Source of the DNA: DASXAI01 sp963798445 | GTDB taxonomy: Bacteria; Actinomycetota; Acidimicrobiia; Acidimicrobiales; Ilumatobacteraceae | Length of the DNA: 64,000 nucleotides | Assembly: GCA_963798445.1 (NCBI GenBank) | Contig: CAWCTH010000002.1 | Coordinates: 1,116,001 to 1,180,000 of the forward strand | Direction: 5' to 3' | Shown: piece after piece, positions 42,311 through 51,723 of the stretch | How the letters are laid out: every line of letters starts with the position of its first letter | How positions within the stretch are numbered: the first letter of the stretch is position 1 | Position numbers and translations under genes: made by a program | Notes under the pieces: generated by a model | Databases searched by the model: none | The model's input: only the letters and a program-made list of their open reading frames with translations | Told to the model about the DNA's origin: nothing

Positions 42311-43076
42311 ATGCGTGTTCGGCATCAGATCGGCGTGTTGAGTCGAGTGGCGTCGTCATTCCTGATCCCCGACAACCACATCGCACGAGCAACCGTGTCG
42401 AGCATCGCCGTAGCTCACGATGTCGGGTTGATGGGCGGCCGGTCGATCGCCTGCCTGAACGCGCGAGACCGCAACATGCTCGGCTTCCGCCGCGACCTCC
42501 TCACCGCAGCGGCCTACGGCGTTGACGAGTTCCTCTTCGTGTACGGCGGATCGGCCCGAGACCGGGCGCCGATCCGATGACCTCACGGTCCGCTCGATGC
42601 TCACCGAAGCGAGGCGCTTCACCGAAGGCGAGCCGGGCCTCGAGCAACTCCGCGTCGGCGTGACCACACGGCTCACCACCGTCCCGGCGTGGGAGCGAGC
42701 AGCCGACTTCCTCTTCGTGCAAGTCAGCTGGTCGGTGCCCGCGCTCCTCGACTGGCGATCCCGCCTGTCCTTCGAGGGTCCGGTGTTCGCCGGGGTGTTG
42801 GTGCCGGGCTCGGCGACGATGGCCCGCAAGCTGTCGGCCGACACCCGAGTTGACCGTGCCGGACAACGTCATCGCTGCCCTCGACGCAGACCCGGACGCC
42901 GGAGTCGACTTCGCGTCCCGGATGGTGCACGACATCCGTGAGTCGGGTGCCTTCGACGGCGTCCATCTCATCCCCGTCTCGCGGTACCGCCAGATCGCGG
43001 CCCGGCTCGGGCCCCAAACGAACTCGGAACCGGCGGTAGAGGGCACCAGGCAAGGGTTGGTAGTCCGGCGCGCTCC
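42311..43076 (+). pseudogene. Methylenetetrahydrofolate reductase-like gene with two frame changes
   Basis: Successive plus-strand frames give SSFLIPDNHIARATVSSIAV, GRSIACLNARDRNMLGFRRD and YGVDEFLFVYG; then after one extra G near 42549, DRPETGRRSDDLTVRSMLTE and AGVLVPGSATMARKLSADT; then after one extra C near 42848, ELTVPDNVIAALDADPDAGV and GAFDGVHLIPVSRYRQIAAR. Order and motifs match MTHFR-like TIM-barrel proteins (about 280 residues, little missing at the N-terminus). Two +1 changes prevent expression unless they are base-call errors. Confidence 0.65.
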
Positions 43077-43198
43077 TAGCCGTGGGCGCAACCACCGAGT
43101 GGCGGGTCAGCAGTCCAGAAGTGATCCCGTGAGGTTCGCCAGCAGTGAGCTCCCGGTGGTCGTGAGGGACATCTGGCCGGTGGCGAGATCAATACCGG

Positions 43199-43699
43199 TC
43201 ACGACTTCGACGCGAGCTCGACGAGCAGCTCATCCAATTGCCCGAATGTCTCGTGCATCGCATCCGCCGCGCCGCCGCCGTCGGCGTCGAGCGCTTCCTT
43301 CGAGGGAAAGACCTCGCTCACGACGAGCAGCGTCTTGCCATCTGTCTCCGTCAGGGTGACCGTGGTGACGGAGCCGTTCTCTCCGCCTTCTTCGTTCGTC
43401 CAGACGATGCGCGATGGCGGTGTCACTTCGAGGTATCTGCCAAAGAAGTCCATGCCATCGCCGAATTCGAGGCGGTATCTGCCTCCGGTGCGTACATCCA
43501 TCTCGCAGGAACGCAGCGTCATGCCCATCGACTTCGGCACCCACCAGCGCTTGAACAGCTCGGGCTTCGACCACGCCTCGAACACCAGGCGCGCGGGAGC
43601 GTCGAAAGATCGTGTGACGACGACCTCGCGATCGGACCTCCGCTCCACCTTCGTGATGTTCTTCATCGGGGCGAGCTCATCTGGTCTTCTTGCGTCCAT
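43199..43699 (-). CDS. SRPBCC / AHSA1 (activator of Hsp90-like) domain protein
   Basis: A 166-residue START-like fold: VVVTRSFDAPARLVFEAWSK, ELFKRWWVPKSMGMTLRSCE, VRTGGRYRLEFGDG, and LLVVSEVFPSKEALDADGGG before the final helix. This subfamily is routinely paired with a small ArsR-type regulator, as here. ATG 43699 overlaps the regulator by 23 bases and has AAGGAG seven bases upstream; ATG 43666 is a shorter alternative. It probably binds a hydrophobic ligand. Confidence 0.9.
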   Translation of the reverse strand: MDARRPDELAPMKNITKVERRSDREVVVTRSFDAPARLVFEAWSKPELFKRWWVPKSMGMTLRSCEMDVRTGGRYRLEFGDGMDFFGRYLEVTPPSRIVWTNEEGGENGSVTTVTLTETDGKTLLVVSEVFPSKEALDADGGGAADAMHETFGQLDELLVELASKS

Positions 43700-44042
43700 C
43701 TGACTTCTCCTTCTGTTTCAGTTCCTCGATGACCTGGTCGAGCTCGCCGAAGCGCGCGTCCCAGAGCTGGTGATACCGCTCGATCCACTCCGCCACTTCC
43801 TCGAGACGGCGAGCGCCGATTCGGCAGGTTCGTACGCGGCCGACCTTCTCGGTGACGACGAGGCCGGCCTGTTCGAGGACGCCGACGTGCTTCCTCATGC
43901 CCGTGAGGGTCATGTGGAACCGGTCGGCGAGGTCCGTAATCGAGGCTTCCTCGCGGCCGAGCTGCTCCAGGACACCGCGTCGGGTGGGGTCCGACAGCGC
44001 CGCAAAAGAGGCGTCGAGATGCGCGTTCGCATACTGAACCAT
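43677..44042 (-). CDS. ArsR-family winged-helix transcriptional regulator
   Basis: About 121 residues: ASFAALSDPTRRGVLEQLGR, ASITDLADRFHMTLTGMRKH and VGVLEQAGLVVTEKVGRVRT form the HTH and wing; the C-terminal helix is EWIERYHQLWDARFGELDQV. No metal-binding Cys motif is seen. It controls its own operon with the SRPBCC protein by family precedent. ATG 44042 is chosen; GTG 44051 adds three residues. Confidence 0.9.
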   Translation of the reverse strand: MVQYANAHLDASFAALSDPTRRGVLEQLGREEASITDLADRFHMTLTGMRKHVGVLEQAGLVVTEKVGRVRTCRIGARRLEEVAEWIERYHQLWDARFGELDQVIEELKQKEKSDGRKKTR

Positions 44043-44525
44043 TCGGTTCACTGTCTACCAGGCGTAGTCGACGGCCCGCAAGCGCGACCGCCTGTCCGCG
44101 GTTGCTTCTGCACCCGTGACTGGTCGTGGTGCGGCGGTTCGATAGTGCTCGTTACAGGTGCGGGAGTGGATCTACCGCGACGTGACTCACTGCTGTACGA
44201 CCGCTGATCGACCCAGGCCCATCTGCCGATCCGCGGGTGTCCCCGATTGGCCGATAGGGGGCACCCGCTATCCGCAACGGCGGCTGACCCCGCGACCGTC
44301 GACATGGTCGCCGGGCGACCCTGTGAAAGCCCGACGGGCGCCGGTTCGTCTTCCGTCATCCGCCCAGCGTTCTTGACCATCTGAGCCGGCGACGTCGGTC
44401 GACGCCCACGCCTGTTGTCGGGCGCCTCGCCGCTGATTCTCCGATCCGCCGCCACGTCCGTGTGAGTGCTCGGAGAAACCCGGGACCCTCGGGTTCATGT
44501 CGTTTGACCCCGGTTCGGTCTGGGG
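44043..44525. other. Spacer with no supported gene
   Basis: About 480 bases between the regulator and the cyclase gene end. Frames on both strands are short or Arg-rich. No RNA gene, repeat or strong hairpin recognised. Confidence 0.4.
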
Positions 44526-45269
44526 TTATGGGGTCAGGATGTGTACTTCGACCGGCTGATCCCGGCCGCGTACATCGATGCGACGCGATTGCGCGTCGCA
44601 ATGGTCGGCGGCGACGAGGGCGTAAAGGTCCGATGTCAACACGACTTGACCCGGTTGGGCGTGTGCTTGCAAGCGGGCGCCGACGTTGACCGCGTCACCA
44701 AGTGCGGTGAAGTCGAGGACAGTTCCCGATCCGACGTTGCCGACGAAGGCCATGCCGGCGCTGGCGGCTACGCCGACCGGGAGGTCGTCGACCGCGATGG
44801 CGAGGTCGACGGCGGCCAACGCAGTCCTGCGGCGATAGTCGGATCCGGCCAGTCCAGGAATGAACAGTCCCATGACTTCGTCGCCGATCAGCTTGTCGAT
44901 GAGGCCATCGTGGCGTACGAGTACGTCGGTGGCGGTGGTGTAGAACCGGGTCAGACGACGAGCGAACTCGGTGGCAGTGGCGGTCTCGCCCATTGTCGTC
45001 GAGCCTCGCACGTCGGCGAACACGACGCCGATGTCGACTTCGATACCCCCGGCCGGGAGGTGGTCGAAGCAGTACTGACACAGGTTCGGGTTCTTGCGCG
45101 ACGGCTTGCGGCCGACGAGCCCCATGAGCTTGCCACCGACTCCGGCGAAGGGGTTCTGGCACAACTTGCAGCGCGGGTCGCGAGGCAGGCGGCGGAACAC
45201 GCGCTGGGCCCTCTTGAGCGGCTCGTAACCGTCCACCAGTAACGCATGCCAGTCGAGCTGCTTGCCCAT
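44526..45269 (-). CDS. Class III adenylate/guanylate cyclase-domain protein with a Cys4 N-terminus
   Basis: A 247-residue protein. An N-terminal zinc-type element (RCKLCQNPFAG and NLCQYCFDH, two CxxC pairs about 28 residues apart) precedes a class III nucleotide cyclase catalytic domain: VVFADVRGSTTMGE with a metal Asp, HDGLIDKLIGDEVMGLF with the second Asp, and TALGDAVNVGARLQAHA. Such single-domain cyclases in actinobacteria make cAMP or act as sensors. The ATG at 45269 is the first start compatible with the cysteine region. It stands alone. Confidence 0.85.
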   Translation of the reverse strand: MGKQLDWHALLVDGYEPLKRAQRVFRRLPRDPRCKLCQNPFAGVGGKLMGLVGRKPSRKNPNLCQYCFDHLPAGGIEVDIGVVFADVRGSTTMGETATATEFARRLTRFYTTATDVLVRHDGLIDKLIGDEVMGLFIPGLAGSDYRRRTALAAVDLAIAVDDLPVGVAASAGMAFVGNVGSGTVLDFTALGDAVNVGARLQAHAQPGQVVLTSDLYALVAADHCDAQSRRIDVRGRDQPVEVHILTP

Positions 45270-45330
45270 CGCGACAGCATGGCCGGAACCGCCGCCACGT
45301 GCGAACCAGGCGGCGCAACACACGTGAGGT

Positions 45331-45565
45331 GACCCCCGTGTAGTGGTCCATGCGTGTGCGAGTCCGTGCCCCAGGATGGCGTGAAGGAGGAGTGCACCGA
45401 TGGGGCGACGTGGTCGGCATACGCCCGACCAGTTCCGCAAGCTCGCCGAGGGCAACAAGCTCATCGCCGGCGGGATGTAATCCGACGGTGGTGTGTCGCC
45501 ATCTGGAGATCGCCGAGTCGACGTGGCATCGCTGGACGGCGCACACGAGTCGGTCCGTCCTGTGA
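45331..45565 (+). mobile_element. IS3-type insertion sequence remnant (OrfA)
   Basis: MGRRGRHTPDQFRKLAEGNK, then a stop, then in another frame VCRHLEIAESTWHRW. This is the helix-turn-helix OrfA of the IS3 family. The upstream TGACCCCCGTGTAGTGGTCC resembles an IS3 left end. There is no OrfB transposase. Confidence 0.55.
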
Positions 45566-45709
45566 GCAGCTCGGTGGCCCGGCGGTGCACCGCCTGCTCC
45601 GCCTCCAACGAATCAGCGACGCCCTCTGGGACGGCAACTTGGTGTGCCGGGCGTTTCGTGGACTCGGGTTGTTGGAATGTGATCCTGCTGTCCCCGACAG
45701 CCGGACAGC

Positions 45710-45830
45710 ATGGGAAGGCCTGGATACCCACGGGAGTTCCGGCGCCGCGTGCTCGAACCGATCCGGGCCGGCCGCAAGATCTCCGAGGCGGCGGAGGATC
45801 TGGGCATCAGCAACCAGGACGATCTACTCG
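45710..45830 (+). mobile_element. Second transposase OrfA-like remnant
   Basis: MGRPGYPREFRRRVLEPIRA and GRKISEAAEDLGIS, continued one base out of frame as TIYSWRSP. It is a transposase N-terminal HTH of a different type from the one at 45.4 kb. Confidence 0.5.
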
Positions 45831-45950
45831 TGGCGCAGCCCGCTTGGCTCCTACGTCGGAAGCACTGTACCGAGGAGCTCTACGTTGACGCCGACGGAGG
45901 CGTGGAACTGAACGATCTGCCAACGTCCCTCGAGACGCCGAAGGGCACCA

Positions 45951-46040
45951 GTCGTTCGAAATCACCTCGTCGACTGGCGCGATCAATTCCGCAACGGCCT
46001 CGGCATCACCCTTGCCGATAGACGCCCACATCTGGCGGAC
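45951..46040 (-). pseudogene. Fragment of a SnoaL/NTF2-like protein
   Basis: VRQMWASIGKGDAEAVAELI and APVDEVISND resemble the first helices of SnoaL-like proteins. Nothing else of the gene remains. Confidence 0.3.
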
Positions 46041-46209
46041 ATACGGCGCGCCAGAACGACGCCACCCGCCGACTGGGCAACGCTCCCAACGCGTACGTGA
46101 GCATGCGATCGCTGAGGCCCCGCCGTATCGCAGAACTACATCAACGCGCTGTGATGGCGCCGCAAGGAGCTGGGTCGGTTTCGGTCCGGTGTCGTGGCGC
46201 TGAGGCACA

Positions 46210-46809
46210 TCAGCGTTGGCGCCGTCGAGTCCGCTGGCGCCAACTGGCCAGGATCGCGGCGGCTGCCTGTTCAGGCGTCAGCTCGCCGGTGTCGACCTCG
46301 GAATCGTAGGTCGGGTATCGATAGGCGTCCGCGTACTGGGCGCGAGCGTGTCCCACCATACGGTCACCCCGTTCGCGCTCACGTGCTTCGATCAGGTCGA
46401 CCGCGATCTGCATCTTCACCCAGTGGGCATCGACACCGTCGAGGTCGGCCTGCCACCCGCGCCATTCCTCTTCGGTGAGCACGACATCGTCGGCGATGAC
46501 GTTCAGGCCGGCCCGCGCCGCGCTGGCCACCGCACCCCGCCACGCAGCCAGGACGCTACGCCCGATCGGGCCCATGCGCATCCGGAAGACGCCGTCGACC
46601 ACTTCGAGAACGACGCCTTCGTCGGCGTGCGCGCCGACGTGACGACCGGCCGTGACCCATTCAGCCGGCAAACGGCCGAAGTAGTCGTCCATGGCGTAAA
46701 CCAACCAGCACTCATTGTCGGCCGCCAACAGGCGTTGGAGATTACGGGCCGACGTCGACTTGCCCGAGCTCGACGGCCCATTGAGCACGATCACCGAACC
46801 GGAAGTCAT
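46210..46809 (-). CDS. Chloramphenicol phosphotransferase-like P-loop kinase
   Basis: A 199-residue nucleotide-binding protein. The Walker A is GPSSSGKST near the N-terminus, and VYAMDDYFGRLPAEW gives the acidic residues found in CPT-family kinases; NVIADDVVLTEEEWRGW, then DLIEARERERGDRMVGHARA follow. The family includes chloramphenicol 3-O-phosphotransferase, but most members have unknown substrates; resistance should not be assumed. ATG 46809 is chosen over one 24 bases upstream. Confidence 0.85.
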   Translation of the reverse strand: MTSGSVIVLNGPSSSGKSTSARNLQRLLAADNECWLVYAMDDYFGRLPAEWVTAGRHVGAHADEGVVLEVVDGVFRMRMGPIGRSVLAAWRGAVASAARAGLNVIADDVVLTEEEWRGWQADLDGVDAHWVKMQIAVDLIEARERERGDRMVGHARAQYADAYRYPTYDSEVDTGELTPEQAAAAILASWRQRTRRRQR

Positions 46810-46833
46810 CCCGACTGGCCATCCACTGGACAT

Positions 46834-47182
46834 CGCTCGAGCACACAGGCATGGCTACACCAATCCACATCCCCCACGCCGGCGATAGCGTGCCTTCCGA
46901 GATCCGGCCCCAGCGAGCCCGGAGACCGCTCCAATCGATGCGTCGGCGTACGAAGCGCTGCCCAACCGACGATATGGGACGCACAGGGGCTGTGGTCAAC
47001 GTCAAGACTCATGCGGCGACGCCGGGCACGGTGACCCCCAGAAGCTCGCAACCGAGCAGCGTGCTCAGGCCGGAGCCGCTCGACCGCTGGCTCTCGAGAG
47101 CGTTCGTGAGCGGGAGGAACGACAGGTTCACGGGTGATCGCGAGGCGCATCTACGACGACACGTCTACGAGACTTCTGCGTC
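46834..47182. other. Spacer with no supported gene
   Basis: About 350 bases between divergent genes. No frame of natural composition is found on either strand, and I see no structured element. Confidence 0.4.
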
Positions 47183-47671
47183 GTGCCACTCGAGCTTCCT
47201 CCAGACGACCCGTGCTGGTTCTGTCACTACCTTGCTGGCACGGCTCCGTACACGATTCTCGAGCGAGACGAAATCACCGCCACGCTCGTCACCTTCGAGC
47301 AGCGTGGACAAGGCCACGTCCTCGTTATCCCCATCCGGCACGTCAACACCATCGTCGACCTCAACCCGCGAGAGCAGTGGGCCGTCATGGACGCCATCGC
47401 GCGTGCAACGAGAGCGATCCTCGGCGCGTTCGACCCAAGCGGTGTGGCGGTGTGGCAGAACAACGGGATCCCTGCACACCAGACCGTGCCTCATGTCCAC
47501 ATGCACGTCGCAGGCACACTCGTCGGCGGCGGCACACAGTGGGGCGCCGTCGAACGCCTGGCCACGTGCGACATCGACCAGATCGCCGCTCGCCTGCAGC
47601 CTCACCTCCCGACACGAGACGAGCGACTGTTCGTTCAGCTCACTTCCCCGCCCGAGAACGACGCCGAATGA
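47183..47671 (+). CDS. HIT-family protein (nucleotide hydrolase/transferase)
   Basis: A 162-residue histidine-triad protein. CWFCHY at the N-terminus is a zinc-binding Cys pair, GQGHVLVIPIRHVNTIVDL is the central strand, and QTVPHVHMHVAGTLVGGG is the HxHxH triad. GTG 47183 is the start. It would hydrolyse dinucleoside polyphosphates or AMP-conjugates. It is convergent with another HIT gene. Confidence 0.92.
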   Translation: MPLELPPDDPCWFCHYLAGTAPYTILERDEITATLVTFEQRGQGHVLVIPIRHVNTIVDLNPREQWAVMDAIARATRAILGAFDPSGVAVWQNNGIPAHQTVPHVHMHVAGTLVGGGTQWGAVERLATCDIDQIAARLQPHLPTRDERLFVQLTSPPENDAE

Positions 47672-47709
47672 CCCGACACGGACCATCCTCGAACGCCCGC
47701 TCGCGCCTT

Positions 47710-48186
47710 TCAGATGAGGCTGGCCTCGATCTCGATCGATTGACGTCGTAACGCGTCCAGGATTCGTGCACGAAGCGGTGCCGCCTCGTCTGGTGGCGGC
47801 TGGACACCTGTCCACAGGTTGCGGAGGAAGTCGAGGTCCTCCCAAATCGGTCCCGTGGGACGTCGATCGTCGTGCGGTCGTGGCGTCAGCCACCAATGCA
47901 GGTGAGCGACGGAGTTGCCGAGTGCCTCGTAGTTCATCTTCCTCGCGTTGAACTCGTCGTGAATGGCGGCGGCGACGTCTGCCATCTCCAAGAGGTGAGC
48001 CGCGCGTTCCACCCTGGGCATCTCATGGAGCTCCGCGACGCATCGCCGAGCGACGTAGAAGGTGGAGCCAGGGAAGTACTGGCACGGGTTGAGCCAGACG
48101 TAGCCGGCGCTCAGGCGAGCGACGGCCCATGGGTAGCGCCCAGCTTCCGCGTCAGCAATGTGATGACAGCTCGGGCAGCCGGCCAT
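47710..48186 (-). CDS. HIT-like protein, divergent
   Basis: A 158-residue HIT-fold protein: CPSCHH at the N-terminus, NPCQYFPGSTFYVARRCVAE, then NSVAHLHWWLTPRPHDDRRP with an AHLHWWL triad-like motif (last His replaced by Trp/Leu positions). It resembles Fhit/Ap4A-hydrolase-like proteins of actinobacteria. Two unrelated HIT genes end 38 bases apart and convergently. Start ATG 48186. Confidence 0.85.
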   Translation of the reverse strand: MAGCPSCHHIADAEAGRYPWAVARLSAGYVWLNPCQYFPGSTFYVARRCVAELHEMPRVERAAHLLEMADVAAAIHDEFNARKMNYEALGNSVAHLHWWLTPRPHDDRRPTGPIWEDLDFLRNLWTGVQPPPDEAAPLRARILDALRRQSIEIEASLI

Positions 48187-48371
48187 CCCCCAACTCTCTC
48201 ATGCGTCCGCCAATGACGCTGTCTCCACCCTCACCGATCGCCACCTACCGCCGGGTCTAGGGGGCACAGAACGACGAGCCCCCTCGTTCAGTGTCGGTGC
48301 GCCGGAACCGGCAGAGTTCGGTATCGGTAGCAGCCCGGCGCTGCGACCATTTCCTGCAACTGCCGCCGCCG

Positions 48372-49519
48372 TCAGCTCTCCTGCCCGTTGGTCTGTCTGT
48401 CGGCCACTTCCTCGCTTGTCTCTGTGCGGGCCTGAACCCGGCGCTCGAGGCGCGCGATCAAGGCATCGTCGTCGGCCGGGTAGAGGTGTCCGTAGCGATC
48501 AAAGACGACGGACACTGACGTGTGCCCGGCGAGCGCAGCCACCTGGCGCGGGTTCGCGCCCTCGGAGATCCACAGGGACATGGCCGTGTGGCGGAGATCG
48601 TGGATTCGCAGCGGGCGCAACCTCAGCGCGCCCGACGGTCGGCTCCCAGAAGCGTCGCCGGAACAACGCGGGCCTGATCGGCAGACCCTGCGGTGAGGAG
48701 AACACAAGATCCGACGGAGCGGCGTTCGCCGGCCGGCGGTCGTCCAACGCACCGATCACGAACGACGGAACGGGCACCGATCGCACACTTGCCTTCGTCT
48801 TCGGCGGGCCGAAGTGGATGCGAGCTTCGACGTCGACGAGCGTCTCGGCGACGTTGATCCGACGTGCCGGAGCGTTGATCCGTGCCCATCGAAGACCGAG
48901 CAGCTCGCCGAGGCGAGGTCCGCCGAAGCCAGCGAGGAGCACGAAGGCGCGGTATCGCTGATCGATCGCGTCGGCGAGCGTCCACAGCTCGTCCGAGTTC
49001 AAGAACCGCATCTCCTGGTGCTCGATCCTCGGTAACGGCAATCGGGCCACCGGGTTGTGCGTGATGATCCGATCCTCCACGGCGGCGTTCACGCTCTTGT
49101 TGAGAACCTGCACCACCTTGTGGATCGTCGTCGGCGCCAGCCGCGAACCATCGTTGGCGCCCAGGCGCACCATCCAACGTCGGAGTGCGGTGCGGTGCGG
49201 TCGAGTTTGCCCAACGGCGTGCTGCCGAGCGTCGGCAGCACGTGAGAGCGGAAGTACTGCGCGTCGCGAGCGCGAGTGCTCGGCCGCAGATTGGTCACGG
49301 TCGGCCACCATTGCTCCCACCACTCCGCGACCGTGATCCTGCCGAGTCGCGGATCGACCAGCGCCCCGCTCATCCGGTCGACCTCACGACGTTGACGTAC
49401 GCCGCGGCATCGCGCTTGCGCCTGAACTGCTTCGAGCGCTGCATGCCATCGGGCGTGCGGTAGCGCACCAGGTAGGCCTTCGAGCCGTCGTTCAGCACCT
49501 TCTCGACGATCGACGCCAC
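48372..49519 (-). pseudogene. Phage-type tyrosine integrase with three frame changes
   Basis: GTG 49519 opens ASIVEKVLNDGSKAYLVRYR and MQRSKQFRRKRDAAAYVN (AP2-like arm-binding domain); one base off near 49390, RMSGALVDPRLGRITVAEWW; another shift near 49205, MVRLGANDGSRLAPTTIHKV through the catalytic Arg in GGPRLGELLGL; a third near 48635, IHDLRHTAMSLWISEGANPR and LAGHTSVSVVFDRYGHLYP with HxxR, H and Tyr. All domains are there, so it was a complete integrase of about 380 residues that is now disrupted. Confidence 0.8.
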
Positions 49520-49535
49520 GGCGCAATTCTAGGAT

Positions 49536-49556
49536 CCAGGTGCACGCCAGGTGCAC
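49536..49556. repeat. Tandem CCAGGTGCAC repeat upstream of the integrase
   Basis: CCAGGTGCAC at 49536-49545 and 49547-49556 (11-base period), 17 bases before the integrase start. Possible arm-type integrase sites or promoter repeats. Confidence 0.45.
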
Positions 49557-49779
49557 AGACTCTGCAGCACGGCGTGGACGTGAGCACACCATGTGGATCG
49601 GATAACACCAGCTCAGAGGCAGTGTCCAGGAAGAGGCCCAGCTGGCTTGAGGGAGCGATTCGCTTTGGCAAGGCGATTCACGCGATTCGGCTACCAGCGA
49701 CGTTTCGCGAATGGCCTGCTCAGGCCATACATCTGGTGTTATTTGGTACCGTCTCGTGACCCCCTGTGCCGCACCGTTC

Positions 49780-49800
49780 GTGGGACGGATGTGGGACGGA
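49780..49800. repeat. Tandem GTGGGACGGA repeat
   Basis: GTGGGACGGA at 49780-49789 and 49791-49800, 11-base period. A closely matching copy (18 of 21 positions) lies at 57458-57478 beside tRNA-Gly. Confidence 0.5.
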
Positions 49801-49934
49801 GGCCGACGACCGGTCCGAGATATTTGTGGCATCTGAAACTGCCCGCTGGCGGCCAGTTGGCGCCCGATGACGGCCACCACGGAAGATGGTCGGAGCGAAG
49901 GGAGGTCTTCGACGACATCGCTCCCGGACCCGGC

Positions 49935-49950
49935 GTTATACGGGTGATCC
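49935..49950 (+). repeat. Left terminal inverted repeat
   Basis: GTTATACGGGTGATCC; exact inverse of the right copy. Confidence 0.7.
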
Positions 49951-49968
49951 GTTCCGGTCGGACCGTTG

Positions 49969-51723
49969 TTATGGAACCACGCTGCCTGCTTGTGTGTCGA
50001 TCCCTTCCAGGAGTTGGCCGAAGATGTCGGCGCGGGCTTGCTCGTGTTGGTCGAGGGCGTCGTTGCGCTGACGCGTGAGGATCGTGACGAACTGCGGTCC
50101 GGTCTCGAAGAAGCCGCACCGCTCGCACGTCGTCTCGTAGATGCAGTCCAGCGCGACGGGACGGGCGCAGTAGCCGTTGCCGAGGAGGCGACGGTGGGCC
50201 TCTGCGGCGAGGCGGCGCATGTTCGGCCCCGCGGTGCCGGCGGGCAGCGGGTGGGCGGTGTCGTAGGTCGCTTCGACAGCCTGGGTGACGCGGAAGTATT
50301 CGTCGGCGACGGTGCGATCCGAGAGGCGTGCATACGTCATGGTCATGTCCATGGATCGGTGGCCCAAGAGCGCGGCGATGGCCTCGACGCTCATGCCCCG
50401 GTTGATGGCTTGAGTGGCGAGGGTGTGGCGTAGCTGGTGGGGGTGGACGTGGCCGACCCCGGCGCGCCGGGCCACCGTGTCGACGTAACGGTGGATGGTG
50501 CGCCGGTCGAAAGGCTGGCCGTCGTCGCGTTCGACGAGTCGACCGGTGCGGCTCGGTCCTCGCTGGGCGCGGTAGCCGCTGATGAGCTCGACCAACACTG
50601 GATGAAGCGGCACGTAGCGGTCGTTGTGGAGTTTGCCGACGGGGATGCGCAGCCAGTGGGTGTCGCCGATGTGCACCATGGCGTCGTCCTCCAGCCCCGA
50701 CAGTTCGCCCGAGCGCATGCCGGTGCGGGCCAGAAGTTCGACCATCAGCCGCCGGCGGGGGTTGGGATCGGCGGCGAGCACGGCCATGAACTTGGCCGCG
50801 GTGGGGTCGTCCAAGAACTTGGGCAACGGCTCGTCGAGGATCGGCAGGTCGTCGTTGAAGATCGGCACCCGGGCTGGGGCGTCGTCGTAGTCGAACTCGA
50901 TGACGCGCTCGAAGAAGGTTCGCAACAGTCCGAGGCGGTTGCGGACGGTGCTCGCCGACAGCCGCGTGCCTGGCTTGCGGCCGGGGCGGCGCGCCATCGC
51001 CTTCTTGAACGTTTCGATGTGACGACGCTCGATCGAGGCGACGCACTGGCACTGGTCGTCGCTGTCGATCAGATGGCCGGCGAGAAGACGCAGGGCTAGG
51101 TCGGTGGCCACCACTGTGGCGGGCCGGGCCGAGACGGCGAGCTGGGCGAGATAGCGGCTCATGGTGGCGGCCATCTGTGGCGCCGCCGCGCTGACCTGCT
51201 CCCAGGACACCTCCTTCACCGGGACACGGGACGGTTCCTTCGGCGGGCGGGGCTTGGGCGCCGGCGCCGGCTTGGGGATCGCGCCCTGCCGCCCACCGAC
51301 CGCCCTCGGCGCCTTCGGGAAGTCGGCGGCGACGATGAGCCCAGCGCGTGGCGCGTCGGGGTCGCCGTGGGCGGCGAGATGCGAGAAACACTTGCTGATC
51401 AAGGCCAAACGCCGGCGCGCGGTGCTCGTCGCCACCGTCCGCCCTCGGCTCGATCTCAGCGAGTCGAGGTAGTCCTCGATGTGGCGCCGTTCGATGCCGG
51501 CGACCGAGCGACAACGCGGGTCGCGCCGGACGATGCCGCCGGCGAGCTGGCGCAGGGCCTGCTCGGTGACATCGACCACGGCGGGAGCGGCGCTCCGCTC
51601 CAGCTCGATGAGAAACCGGCGCAGGGTCGCCGCCATCTGCGGGGCACGCCGAGCGATCTCGTCCCAGTCGGGATCGGTGAAGGACACAACCTCGGCGGCG
51701 GCCACGACCGCGAGCGCGTTCAT
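49969..51723 (-). CDS. TnpB-like tyrosine recombinase with duplicated core-binding domain
   Basis: A 584-residue recombinase. Catalytic residues: Arg337 (RTGMRSGEL), Lys364 (GKLHNDR), His429 and Arg432 (HPHQLRH), His455 (LLGHRS) and Tyr464 (TMTYARL). The SAM-like core-binding domain occurs twice: residues 28-135 (APQMAATLRRFLIE ... SVAGIERRHIEDYL) and 181-290 (APQMAATMSRYLAQ ... CVASIERRHIETFK). A C-terminal Cys cluster at 519-536 (YCARPVALDCIYETTCERCG) looks zinc-binding, as in Tn554 TnpB. ATG overlaps the upstream recombinase stop (ATGA). Confidence 0.92.
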   Translation of the reverse strand: MNALAVVAAAEVVSFTDPDWDEIARRAPQMAATLRRFLIELERSAAPAVVDVTEQALRQLAGGIVRRDPRCRSVAGIERRHIEDYLDSLRSSRGRTVATSTARRRLALISKCFSHLAAHGDPDAPRAGLIVAADFPKAPRAVGGRQGAIPKPAPAPKPRPPKEPSRVPVKEVSWEQVSAAAPQMAATMSRYLAQLAVSARPATVVATDLALRLLAGHLIDSDDQCQCVASIERRHIETFKKAMARRPGRKPGTRLSASTVRNRLGLLRTFFERVIEFDYDDAPARVPIFNDDLPILDEPLPKFLDDPTAAKFMAVLAADPNPRRRLMVELLARTGMRSGELSGLEDDAMVHIGDTHWLRIPVGKLHNDRYVPLHPVLVELISGYRAQRGPSRTGRLVERDDGQPFDRRTIHRYVDTVARRAGVGHVHPHQLRHTLATQAINRGMSVEAIAALLGHRSMDMTMTYARLSDRTVADEYFRVTQAVEATYDTAHPLPAGTAGPNMRRLAAEAHRRLLGNGYCARPVALDCIYETTCERCGFFETGPQFVTILTRQRNDALDQHEQARADIFGQLLEGIDTQAGSVVP

